A stretch of DNA of 64,000 bases from Colicola sp016286205 (lineage in GTDB: Bacteria; Bacteroidota; Bacteroidia; Bacteroidales; Paludibacteraceae), in contig JAEESF010000003.1 of assembly GCA_016286205.1 (NCBI GenBank), forward strand, positions 62,001 to 126,000. The letters run 5' to 3'. The notes beneath the pieces are model-generated. The model saw only the letters and a list, made by a program, of their open reading frames with translations, was not told the origin of the DNA and did no database searches. Below are positions 16,712 through 24,759 of this stretch, piece after piece. Both the position numbers and the translations under genes were made by a program. How positions within the stretch are numbered: the stretch's first letter is position 1; each line of letters opens with the position of its first letter.

Positions 16712-17503
16712 TTATTTATATATTTCATTCAGCAACTTCGCTAATCGTATCCCCGCTACGTATAGTTGCCATTCCATCGGTTCGTGCCAACGATAAATAT
16801 AGTGGTAGGTATTTCCGTCCCAACTCTGTTGATACTCATAGATGGCCTCTGTCAGATGATAATTCTGCACCAATAGTTCAGCATCGCTCATCTTGAGAAT
16901 CTCTTTGCGCCGATCGGCATAACGCAATTCCAACATTTCCGCGTATTCGGAGAAACTGTATCCTTGCGATTCAATTAGTTTCGTGTCCCAAACGGCGTGT
17001 AGATTGGTGTTTTCTGCTTTACTAAACCAAGCCATGCGCACCATGTTACCTCCTTTGTCATCCATATGCGCCATATGCATCGGACAGTATCGGTCTCCCG
17101 ACAGATGCACCAGAAATCGCATCGTGTGTACATCGCCTTTACCATCTTTGATGGTATTTGTCAGGCTGTCCAACGCACGAAACAGCCTACCTCCTTCTGC
17201 GGGGTAATGGATCAAAGCGTCTTGTACCAGACTGTCGCTCATTCCTCCGGCGAAATCTTGGAAGTGCCAGTCGTAACTGTCCGGATAGATCGTATCGCTT
17301 TTGATCTCGTCGGGCCAGTTGGCCCAATAGATCATACCTTTTTTACCAAGGATCTGGTCTACATTTTTCTTCGCTTTTCTGCTCAGATTATCATACGCAA
17401 TCTTGCAGATGATGCGATGCCCTTCTTGTCCCCATGCCATCACAGGCAGGGAATAAATCCCTGCACATGCGATGCATAAGATGATTAGGAGTGCGCGTTT
17501 CAT
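16712..17503 (-). CDS. S1/P1-type zinc nuclease, exported
   Basis: 263 aa. After a signal peptide ending near AWG, the mature N-terminus begins with Trp24 and has His29 (WGQEGHR), as in P1/S1 nucleases where the first Trp ligates zinc. Other ligand segments are WANWPDEIKSD, LVHLSGDRYCPMHMAH and NLHAVWDTKLI. It hydrolyses single-stranded DNA and RNA and removes 3' phosphates, giving nucleosides. It lies 1 bp after thrS and 12 bp before endonuclease I, so it may share the thrS transcript. Confidence 0.92.
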   Translation of the reverse strand: MKRALLIILCIACAGIYSLPVMAWGQEGHRIICKIAYDNLSRKAKKNVDQILGKKGMIYWANWPDEIKSDTIYPDSYDWHFQDFAGGMSDSLVQDALIHYPAEGGRLFRALDSLTNTIKDGKGDVHTMRFLVHLSGDRYCPMHMAHMDDKGGNMVRMAWFSKAENTNLHAVWDTKLIESQGYSFSEYAEMLELRYADRRKEILKMSDAELLVQNYHLTEAIYEYQQSWDGNTYHYIYRWHEPMEWQLYVAGIRLAKLLNEIYK

Positions 17504-17504
17504 A

Positions 17505-19463
17505 TCAGTATGCGCTCATTTGCTCTTTTACCGTATTGTTGATAAACTCAGCAAATTCTTGAATCGTCATCTGTCCTTTTTCCTCTGCGCCTTGCTGACG
17601 AACGGAGACGAGTCCTTGTTCTGCCTCTTTCTCGCCAACAATCAGCATATACGGAATACGTTTCAATTCGTTGTCACGAATCTTACGGCCCAGTTTCTCG
17701 TTGCGGTCATCTGCGATGACGCGAACATCTTGCTGTTCAAGTAGTTCTTTTACTTTCCAAGCATACTCATTCGATTTCTCAGAGATAGGCAGCACAACTG
17801 CTTGATCCGGAGTCAGCCACAATGGGAATTTACCGGCAGTGTGCTCAATCAGTACGGCCACAAAGCGTTCCATACTTCCGAACGGAGCACGGTGAATCAT
17901 CACCGGACGATGTTTTTGGTTGTCTTCGCCTGTATATTCCAGTTCAAAACGCTCTGGCAAGTTGTAATCAACTTGGATAGTTCCCAATTGCCAACGACGA
18001 CCTAGCGCATCTTTGATCATGAAGTCCAGTTTCGGACCGTAGAAAGCGGCTTCACCGTATTCTACTTTTGCAGGAAGATTCTTTTCTTTGCATGCATCTA
18101 TGATGGCTTGCTCGGCCATTGCCCATACTTCGTCCGAGCCTACATATTTCTCGTGGTTATTCGGATCACGAAGCGAGATTTGTGCTTCAAACTCCTTGAA
18201 ATCCAATGCTTTGAAGATTATCTCGATAATCTCCATCACGCGGATAAACTCTTGTTTCACTTGGTCCTGACGGCAGAAAATGTGCGCATCGTCTTGAGTG
18301 AACGAGCGAACACGTGTCAAACCGTGCAATTCACCCGATTGCTCATAGCGATAAACCGTGCCGAATTCTGCGCAGCGGAAAGGCAGATCCTTGTAACTGC
18401 GAGGACTGTTCTTGAATATTGCGCAGTGGTGAGGGCAGTTCATCGGTTTCAGCAGATATACTTCGCCTTCTTCCGGAGTTGTAATCGGTTGGAACGAATC
18501 TTTACCATAGTGGTCCCAGTGACCGGAAGTCATATATAGACTTTTGCTACCGATGTGCGGAGTGATAACCTGTTGGTAACCATAGCGTTTCTGTATTTTC
18601 TTTAGAAAATCTTCCAGTCTCAAGCGCAATGCCGTTCCTTTCGGCAACCAGATTGGCAGACCTTTGCCCACCATGTCGCTGAACATAAAGAGTTCTAGGT
18701 CTTTACCTATCTTCCGGTGATCGCGTTTCTTGGCCTCTTCTAGCAATACCAGATATTCGTCTAGCATCGCTTTCTTCGGGAACGAAATACCGTATATACG
18801 TGTCATCATTGGGCGTTTCTCGTCGCCACGCCAGTAAGCGGCCGCGCAAGACAACACTTTGATAGCCTTAATCGGCTCTGTACTCAAGAGGTGCGGACCA
18901 CGACACAAATCGGTGAACGCACCTTGCGTGTATGTCGAAATATGACCGTCTTCCAGTTCGCTAATCAGCTCGCATTTATAACTCTGACCTTTTGCTCCGA
19001 ATTCTTTCAACGCATCAGCCTTGCTGATAGCACGTTTTACTAGCGACTCTTTCTTCGCGCGTAGTTCCATCATCTTAGCCTCGATGGCAGGGAAATCCGA
19101 ATCTTTGATTACTTGTCCCTCTGGAGGCATTACGTCATAGTAGAATCCGTTCTCTATGGCAGGACCAATACCAAATTGAATGCCCGGATAAAGTTCTTGC
19201 AGTGCCTCGGCCATCAAGTGCGAACTGGTATGCCAGAAGGCGTGTTTTGCCTCTGCATCTTCCCATTTGTGCAAACGTATTGCACAGTCGGTTTCAATCG
19301 GTTGATTCAGTTCAACGATTTGCCAATCTTGGTCTGCTTGCTTAATACTTGCTACAAGGATATCTTGAGCTAAACGACTGCTGATACTCTCAGCAATTTG
19401 AAGAGCGTTGATGCCGCTCTCATACTCACGGACAGATCCGTCCGGGAATTGAATTTTAATCAT
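17505..19463 (-). CDS. thrS: Threonine-tRNA ligase
   Basis: Charges tRNA-Thr. 652 aa, full length: TGS domain (1-60), editing domain with HTSSH at residues 78-82, class II core with motif 2 around FRCAEFGTVYRYEQSGELHG, zinc site MNCPHHCAIF, motif 3 HRAPFGSMERFVAVLIE, and anticodon-binding domain (from about 545). Two adjacent hairpins directly before the ATG (19469..19519) have UGU in the loops and may be an operator. No clear promoter lies between it and the LRR gene 81 bp upstream. Confidence 0.98.
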   Translation of the reverse strand: MIKIQFPDGSVREYESGINALQIAESISSRLAQDILVASIKQADQDWQIVELNQPIETDCAIRLHKWEDAEAKHAFWHTSSHLMAEALQELYPGIQFGIGPAIENGFYYDVMPPEGQVIKDSDFPAIEAKMMELRAKKESLVKRAISKADALKEFGAKGQSYKCELISELEDGHISTYTQGAFTDLCRGPHLLSTEPIKAIKVLSCAAAYWRGDEKRPMMTRIYGISFPKKAMLDEYLVLLEEAKKRDHRKIGKDLELFMFSDMVGKGLPIWLPKGTALRLRLEDFLKKIQKRYGYQQVITPHIGSKSLYMTSGHWDHYGKDSFQPITTPEEGEVYLLKPMNCPHHCAIFKNSPRSYKDLPFRCAEFGTVYRYEQSGELHGLTRVRSFTQDDAHIFCRQDQVKQEFIRVMEIIEIIFKALDFKEFEAQISLRDPNNHEKYVGSDEVWAMAEQAIIDACKEKNLPAKVEYGEAAFYGPKLDFMIKDALGRRWQLGTIQVDYNLPERFELEYTGEDNQKHRPVMIHRAPFGSMERFVAVLIEHTAGKFPLWLTPDQAVVLPISEKSNEYAWKVKELLEQQDVRVIADDRNEKLGRKIRDNELKRIPYMLIVGEKEAEQGLVSVRQQGAEEKGQMTIQEFAEFINNTVKEQMSAY

Positions 19464-19468
19464 ATTGT

Positions 19469-19519
19469 ATAAACGTACAAATGTTTATGCCTGCTCGGCT
19501 CACAACTGCCGTGCAAGGC
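19469..19519 (-). promoter_or_regulatory. Two tandem hairpins in the thrS leader, possible ThrRS operator
   Basis: Minus strand, 5' to 3'. Hairpin 1 (19519 to 19489): GCCTTGCACGGC pairs with GCCGAGCAGGC (ten pairs, one bulge, one mismatch) around loop AGTTGTGA. Hairpin 2 (19488 to 19469) follows with no gap: ATAAAC pairs with GTTTAT around ATTTGTAC. The ATG is 5 nt later. Both loops contain T-TGT-purine, like the anticodon loop of tRNA-Thr(UGU). The E. coli thrS operator also uses anticodon-arm mimics; the parallel is my inference. Confidence 0.5.
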
Positions 19520-19544
19520 GTTAATATGGTGTTGTTGTGATAGT

Positions 19545-20684
19545 CTATTTTATTTCTTGCCCTTGGATGGTAAAGGTGCGTCCATTGCGTTCAATGTAGA
19601 GAACACCGTTCTCAATGTGTTTTGCACCTTCTCCGTTGCCACATTGTAGTTCTTCTATACCTTCCTCCTCTGGGATGGCTTGGATATTCGTGAACTCGTG
19701 CCAAGCCGGAGCACCTTTATACAGTGCCACACTCTCCGCCGGAACAAACACCGGGATTGATTTATCGACATCATAAAAGCAGTATTTATTCTCATTGCAA
19801 ACAGGCGGAATGACGGCTTTACAAGTGATAGAGGTGAGCCCTTCGCACCAGTAGAAAGCACGGTCTCCAATCGTATCCACCGTAGCAGGGATAGTTATCT
19901 TAGTCAAAGAGGCGCAGTTATAAAATGCGCCCTCGGAGATCAGTTTGAGGGAATCCGGAAGGTTGATGGTTTTCAGTTTTTTAGCGTTTTCGAAAGCATA
20001 GGTTCCTATCTCTCGAACTGTAGCGGGCACCGTGTAAGTAGTTGCTGTTTTGCCAATCGGGTAGCAAACCAGTGTTGTTTGGTCTTTGTTGAACAAGACA
20101 TCGGAGAGGCTGCTGTAGGCAGGGTTGTTGGGATATACATTGATTGATTTCAGCGCGTTACAATACTGAAACGCACGCTTGCCGATAGAGGTGACTGAAG
20201 CGGGAATAACAATTGAGCTCAGTTCGTAGCAGCCAATAAAGGCATTGTCACCAATAGATTCCAGACTGGAAGGGAGAATGAGGGCTGTCAGTACATTACA
20301 ATTGGAGAATGCCATTCTACCAATGGTGGTAAGTCCACTGCCTTCAATAGTGACAGACTTCAACGCAATACAAGACTCGAAAGCCAATTCGCCGATGGAC
20401 GTAACAGTAGAAGGAATAGTGAGGGATGTCAAGCCTGTACATCCCCAGAAAGTATTATCACCAATTTTTACCACGGTGTAGTATTTTGTGCCGTCATACA
20501 ATGTTTCGGGAATGACCAAGTCTCCTTCATATTCTTTTTCTCCCTCGGCACTGGAGCCCTTGTAAGTGATAGCCACAGTGTTGTCAGTTACGGCATACAC
20601 CCACCAACCACTAATCTCTGAATTGGAAGCCCAAAGGCTTGTAAAGGCTCCAAGAGCCAAAAGAGTAAATAGTATTTTTTTCAT
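19545..20684 (-). CDS. Exported BspA-type leucine-rich repeat protein
   Basis: 379 aa from ATG 20684; the frame is open to 20735, but the promoter -7 box lies at 20705..20712, so upstream starts are excluded. A signal peptide (MKKILFTLLALGAFTSLWA) precedes an entry domain and about eight LRR_5 repeats with the pattern LTSLTIPSTVTSIGELAF, from residue about 75 to 320. A short tail (IENGVLYIERNGRTFTIQG) closes it, as in four other exported proteins here. BspA-type repeats often mediate binding to host or cell surfaces; the ligand is unknown. Confidence 0.88.
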   Translation of the reverse strand: MKKILFTLLALGAFTSLWASNSEISGWWVYAVTDNTVAITYKGSSAEGEKEYEGDLVIPETLYDGTKYYTVVKIGDNTFWGCTGLTSLTIPSTVTSIGELAFESCIALKSVTIEGSGLTTIGRMAFSNCNVLTALILPSSLESIGDNAFIGCYELSSIVIPASVTSIGKRAFQYCNALKSINVYPNNPAYSSLSDVLFNKDQTTLVCYPIGKTATTYTVPATVREIGTYAFENAKKLKTINLPDSLKLISEGAFYNCASLTKITIPATVDTIGDRAFYWCEGLTSITCKAVIPPVCNENKYCFYDVDKSIPVFVPAESVALYKGAPAWHEFTNIQAIPEEEGIEELQCGNGEGAKHIENGVLYIERNGRTFTIQGQEIK

Positions 20685-20704
20685 ATACTTACTAAAAAAC
20701 GCCG

Positions 20705-20736
20705 CAAAGGTACTACTTTTTTTGCATTTATGCAAA
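20705..20736 (-). promoter_or_regulatory. Promoter of the LRR gene
   Basis: Minus strand TTTGCATAAATGCAAA (TTTG 20733..20736), 20 bp, then TACCTTTG (20705..20712). The 16-bp -33 region is a near-perfect palindrome. Leader of about 17 nt. Confidence 0.87.
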
Positions 20737-20790
20737 TATTTTCAGAGAAAAAACACCTTCGTTCTTTCTGCCTGTCAAAAACTAACTTTT

Positions 20791-20907
20791 TATATATACA
20801 TAGTATATATATTCAATTTACTACCGAGACAATCACGAGACAATCACAAGACAATCACGAGACAATCACGTATCCTACCAATACTTATAATATACTTTGT
20901 ATATTAT
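20791..20907 (+). repeat. Hairpin, 4 x 11-bp GAGAC array, hairpin
   Basis: Left palindrome 20791..20811 (stem TATATATAC, loop ATA). Array 20826..20869 of four units GAGACAATCAC (third begins AAGAC), without spacers. A conserved right flank GTATCCTACC leads to a second palindrome 20887..20907 (stem ATAATATAC, loop TTT). The array and right side are repeated at 57545..57626. It lies about 55 bp upstream of the LRR promoter. Confidence 0.88.
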
Positions 20908-21013
20908 CGTGTGATTTTGAATTTTTATTTGCTCATATCGAAAAAATGTAGCGACGCACAGAGTAGAAACGACCGTTTAGTAGGAAGTGAACGGAAGTGC
21001 TGAGGTGGAGAGC

Positions 21014-21055
21014 TGACACTATTGTGTCATTGCATATGTATATACTTTGTATATA
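21014..21055. other. Two hairpins after the SpoU methylase gene
   Basis: 21014..21029: TGACAC, 4-nt loop, GTGTCA. 21039..21055: TATATAC, TTT loop, GTATATA. They follow the methylase stop codon on the minus strand but have no T run, so they are poor terminators. The second resembles the palindromes beside the 11-bp arrays. Between 20908 and 21013 I see only G-rich, weakly periodic sequence. Confidence 0.5.
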
Positions 21056-21061
21056 AATCCT

Positions 21062-21769
21062 CTATGGGCGTCTGAATTCAGCGAGAACAATCGCTGTGGC
21101 GATAGCGACGTTGAGGCTTTCCGAAGTCTCTGCGTTTTTGGGATACGAAGGAATCAGTATCGGACGATTTACGTATTGGCGCACTTCCTTAGAAATGCCG
21201 TTTCCTTCATTGCCCATGATGATAACGCCGCTTTTTTGAAGAGGTTTCTCATACATGTTTTCGCCATCCAGTAGAGTGCCGTAGATTGGACCTTCGTAGG
21301 CCGCGAGCCATTTGGGCAAATCCACATAGTGGATTCTTACGCGAGCCAATGCGCCCATAGTTGCTTGAACCACTTTCGGATTATAGCAATCTGCAGTATC
21401 TTTTGAACAAACTATTTCGTGCACACCAAACCAGTCGCAAGTGCGAATAATCGTACCCAGATTTCCCGGATCTTGAATGCCATCTAGCGCCAATATCAAA
21501 TCTCCGCTCGCTGATGGCTGATGGCTGACGGCTGATGGCTTCTTGAAAACACCAATCACGCCTTGAGGCGTGCGAAGTCCCGACATCTGCTCTATCTCTG
21601 TCCGAGTAGCATTCTCGCCTTCGCGAACTAGCATTACCAGTTCAAACGATTTCGCTAGTTCGTTGACGCATTTTTCTCCTTCTGCGACAAATAGTCCTAA
21701 CTCGTCACGGTACTTCTTTTGTTGCAAACTGCGGATTTGTTTGACTTGTGCTTTCGAAATATGGTCCAT
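21062..21769 (-). CDS. SpoU/TrmH-family RNA methyltransferase with substrate-binding domain
   Basis: 235 aa from ATG 21769 (MDHISKAQVKQIRSL). The promoter -7 box at 21789..21796 rules out the upstream in-frame ATG at 21811. An N-terminal L30-like SpoU substrate-binding domain (FVAEGEKCVNEL) precedes the SPOUT fold: ALDGIQDPGNLGTIIRTCDW, IIMGNEGNGIS, and IPSYPKNAETSESLNVAIAT. It methylates a ribose in rRNA or tRNA. A heptamer repeat (21510..21540) inserts KPSAVSHQPSAS between the two domains. Divergent from tamL. Confidence 0.92.
   Translation of the reverse strand: MDHISKAQVKQIRSLQQKKYRDELGLFVAEGEKCVNELAKSFELVMLVREGENATRTEIEQMSGLRTPQGVIGVFKKPSAVSHQPSASGDLILALDGIQDPGNLGTIIRTCDWFGVHEIVCSKDTADCYNPKVVQATMGALARVRIHYVDLPKWLAAYEGPIYGTLLDGENMYEKPLQKSGVIIMGNEGNGISKEVRQYVNRPILIPSYPKNAETSESLNVAIATAIVLAEFRRP
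21510..21540. repeat. In-gene heptamer array, 4 x GCTGATG, in the SpoU gene
   Basis: Plus strand gctgatg, gctgatg, gctgacg, gctgatg, gct. A 7-bp unit in a coding region means that gain or loss of one unit would shift the frame. It encodes a linker of Ser, Ala, His, Gln and Pro. Confidence 0.8.
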
Positions 21770-21788
21770 TTTTTGTAGAAATTTTCCG

Positions 21789-21836
21789 CAAAAGTACGAT
21801 TTTTTTTGCACATGTGCAAATTTTTGTGTAATTTTG
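21789..21836. promoter_or_regulatory. Divergent promoters sharing one palindromic -33 region
   Basis: The palindrome TTTGCACATGTGCAAA (21805..21820) supplies the TTTG box for both directions. Plus: TTTG 21805, 20 bp, TAATTTTG 21829..21836 for tamL, whose ATG is 10 nt later. Minus: TTTG 21817..21820, 20 bp, TACTTTTG 21789..21796 for the SpoU gene. Only one polymerase could use it at a time. Confidence 0.88.
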
Positions 21837-21846
21837 CACGCTAATT

Positions 21847-24114
21847 ATGTTACGCGTACTGCGCACATATTACTTTTGTGTCCTTTTGGGCATTGGCGCG
21901 GCGATTGGTTTTTCGTCGTGCAATACCACTAAATACGTACCCGAAGGACAATACTTGCTCAACAAGGCACGTATCAAATGTGTGGACGACAAGAGCGTTC
22001 CCACCAATCAACTGCGTACCTATTTGCGCCAGAAACAGAATACGGAGATTTTCGGATTCTGGAAATTGCAATTGCACGTCTATAACACGGCGCCAATGGA
22101 TACTACCACTAAGTCAAAGGCGCGATTGGCACGCAACGCGCACAAGATGGGCGAAGCGCCTGTAGTGTATGACGAAGAACTGACTAGCGTTAGTATGGAG
22201 CAGTTGACGCAACAGATGAACAACGAGGGGTATTTCAATGCTAGCGTTGATACCCAGAAGGTGTACAAGAAGCGCAAAATCAATCTCACTTATCTCATTA
22301 CGGCCAATCAGCCATACAATATTCGGCATTACGAAGTAGATATCGAGGATATGCCCGATGTGAAACGCATTGCCGAAAACGAAGCATGCAAAGTGCACGA
22401 AGGAATGCGATTCTCTACGGCCGTTTTGGATGAAGAACGCGAACGTATCACAACGGCTATCCGCAATCGAGGATATTTCTATTTCGAAAAATCCATGTTG
22501 GAATATACGGCCGATAGTTCGCTTAACACACACGAAGTGGACGTACGCTTGCATATCGCGCCATATGTGGCAATGTTGGATTCTGCTGCTCTTAAGCGCT
22601 TGCATACGAAGTATTCGGTGCGCGACATGTACTATCAGATTGATTACGATCCTTCGCATCTACCGGATAGCGTGGAATTGCATACAGATGTCGATAAATT
22701 TGGCAATACCTATAGTTGGACTGGTCGTCGCTTCTTGCGCAAGAGTACATTGCGCCACGCCAGTCGTATCCAACCCAACCAGCGTTACGCAGAGTGGCGC
22801 GTGGAGAGAACGTATGCGCGAATGAACGCTTTGCCTCCGGTTAAGTATGTCGACATTGCTTTTATGCCTGTGGGTGATTCGCTGATGGATTGTTATCTAA
22901 CGGTTTCACGTGGACGAACCAATTCTATTTCGGCAGAGTTAGGAGGAACCTATAGCGCGGGCGATTGGGGCGTTGCTGCGGGACTGAACTACACCAATCG
23001 AAATATATTCAATGGAGCAGAAGTACTGACTCTTGGCGCTAGGGCTTCATACGAATGGCGCGCCAATGGCGGACGAGCTATCGAGGCAAAGGCCGAGGCG
23101 GGGTTGTTGTTCCCTTCTAATGTCAAAATCAATGCGGCCTATAACTACCAACAACGCCCGGACGAATATACTCGAACCATTGCTAATGCGGGGTTGAGTT
23201 ATACGCTTCCTCGTCGGCCGGGGAGCCGATGGACGCACGAGTTCAACTTGTTGGATATTAGTTATATCTATCTGCCTTATGTGTCCGATGAGTTTCGCCA
23301 GAAGTTCATCGAGAAATCGTCTGTGCTGAAGGCTAGCTACGAAGACCACTTCATCGTCGATTGGAGTTATACAGGAAACTATTCTACATTCAATTCTCGA
23401 TTCCCAAATCGCTCATATCTGCAAATGGCTTTCCGAGTAGAAACGGCAGGAAATGCGTTGTATGGTATCGCGCGCGCCGCACATCTCCAACAGAACGAAG
23501 AAGGATCGTACGTCCTGTGGAAAATACCTTTTGCACAATATGCCAAGGGCGATTTCAATATCACTTATCATGAGATGTTCAATCCTAAGCATCAGTTGGT
23601 TTACCACTTAGGCTTAGGTGTCGTTGTTCCTTATCTTAATGCTTCGTCTGTGCCGTTCGAGAAACGCTATTTCGCGGGAGGAGCCAATAGTATTCGTGGG
23701 TGGCAAGCACGAACACTCGGACCTGGAGCGTTTAGAGGAGTGGGCAACTCGCGAGTCTATGATTTACAGGCGGGTGATATTCATCTCGATTTGAACTTGG
23801 AATATCGGTTCAAGGTATTGAGCTTCTTAGAATTAGCCGCCTTTACAGATGCTGGAAATATATGGACTATACGCGATTATCCGGACCAGCCTAATGGTAT
23901 GTTCCATTGGAATCAGTTCTACAAGCAAATAGCTTGGAGTTATGGTGTGGGCGTACGTTTTGACTTGTCAATATTGGTCTTCCGTATCGATTTTGGTGTC
24001 AAACTGCATGACCCAAGCAGAATAGACGAAGGCAAACAATGGAGAACGGTTACCAATGGTTTGGGATGGAAGGATGACATGACGTTCCATTTTGCTATTG
24101 GCTACCCGTTCTAA
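21847..24114 (+). CDS. BamA/TamA-family outer-membrane lipoprotein (TamL-like)
   Basis: 755 aa. Hydrophobic N-terminus with a lipobox (IGFSSC, Cys25), as in the lipidated TamL proteins of Bacteroidetes. POTRA-like repeats cover about residues 30-330 (for instance YFNASVDTQKVYKKRKINLT). The C-terminal barrel contains the BamA-type loop motif FAGGANSIRGWQARTLGPG and ends in Phe (FAIGYPF). It probably helps insert outer-membrane proteins together with TamB. First gene of a plus-strand operon; predicted RNA start is only about 6 nt before the ATG. Confidence 0.88.
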   Translation: MLRVLRTYYFCVLLGIGAAIGFSSCNTTKYVPEGQYLLNKARIKCVDDKSVPTNQLRTYLRQKQNTEIFGFWKLQLHVYNTAPMDTTTKSKARLARNAHKMGEAPVVYDEELTSVSMEQLTQQMNNEGYFNASVDTQKVYKKRKINLTYLITANQPYNIRHYEVDIEDMPDVKRIAENEACKVHEGMRFSTAVLDEERERITTAIRNRGYFYFEKSMLEYTADSSLNTHEVDVRLHIAPYVAMLDSAALKRLHTKYSVRDMYYQIDYDPSHLPDSVELHTDVDKFGNTYSWTGRRFLRKSTLRHASRIQPNQRYAEWRVERTYARMNALPPVKYVDIAFMPVGDSLMDCYLTVSRGRTNSISAELGGTYSAGDWGVAAGLNYTNRNIFNGAEVLTLGARASYEWRANGGRAIEAKAEAGLLFPSNVKINAAYNYQQRPDEYTRTIANAGLSYTLPRRPGSRWTHEFNLLDISYIYLPYVSDEFRQKFIEKSSVLKASYEDHFIVDWSYTGNYSTFNSRFPNRSYLQMAFRVETAGNALYGIARAAHLQQNEEGSYVLWKIPFAQYAKGDFNITYHEMFNPKHQLVYHLGLGVVVPYLNASSVPFEKRYFAGGANSIRGWQARTLGPGAFRGVGNSRVYDLQAGDIHLDLNLEYRFKVLSFLELAAFTDAGNIWTIRDYPDQPNGMFHWNQFYKQIAWSYGVGVRFDLSILVFRIDFGVKLHDPSRIDEGKQWRTVTNGLGWKDDMTFHFAIGYPF

Positions 24115-24124
24115 ACGATATACG

Positions 24125-24745
24125 ATGCTAAAGACTCAGATGATACAGGGTGTGGTCGAAGCCGGTTGTGACGAAGCCGGACGAGGCCCATTGGCAGGAA
24201 GTGTGTTTGCTGCGGCAGTCATATTGGATCCTGAGCGAGTATCGCTAGTCCCTGAGTTTGAGTGGTTGAACGATTCTAAGCAGTTAACGGAACAACAACG
24301 CTACACACTACGCCCTATCATCGAACGCGAAGCGGTTAGTTGGGCAGTTGTAGAAGTGAGTCCGAGAGAAATTGACGAACGCAATATCCTGCAATGTTCC
24401 ATTTTGGGCATGCAGCGAGCATTAGCGAAATTGTCTGTTCGACCGCAACATATATTGGTGGATGGCAATAAATGGAAACCCTACGTGCCTGAAGGTGAAC
24501 TATTGGAGATACCTGCTGATACAGTAGTCCATGGCGATGCGACGTATATGTCAATCGCAGCGGCTAGCGTGCTTGCCAAGACATATCGTGACGATTACAT
24601 GATTCGCTTGCACAAGGAATTTCCGCAATATGGTTGGGACAGTAACAAAGGATATCCTACGCCCGAACATTACGCTGCGTTGAAGCAATATGGTCCAACC
24701 GTATACCACAGATTGAGCTTTAATTTAAAACTAAATAATAACTAA
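24125..24745 (+). CDS. rnhB: Ribonuclease HII
   Basis: Cuts RNA in RNA-DNA hybrids and single ribonucleotides in DNA. About 206 aa from ATG 24125 (MLKTQMIQGVVEAG), 10 bp after tamL; the frame also opens at a TTG inside tamL. Catalytic residues: Asp and Glu in GCDEAGRGPLAGSV, Asp in ILVDGNKW, Asp in HGDATYMSIAAASVLAKTYRD. The YGWDSNKGYPTPEHYAAL segment is typical of RNase HII. Confidence 0.97.
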   Translation: MLKTQMIQGVVEAGCDEAGRGPLAGSVFAAAVILDPERVSLVPEFEWLNDSKQLTEQQRYTLRPIIEREAVSWAVVEVSPREIDERNILQCSILGMQRALAKLSVRPQHILVDGNKWKPYVPEGELLEIPADTVVHGDATYMSIAAASVLAKTYRDDYMIRLHKEFPQYGWDSNKGYPTPEHYAALKQYGPTVYHRLSFNLKLNNN

Positions 24746-24759
24746 AAATTTGTACAATT

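Noticed and set aside
20826..20869. CRISPR array
   Set aside because: Repeats of 11 bp without unique spacers and no cas genes nearby; these are simple tandem arrays.
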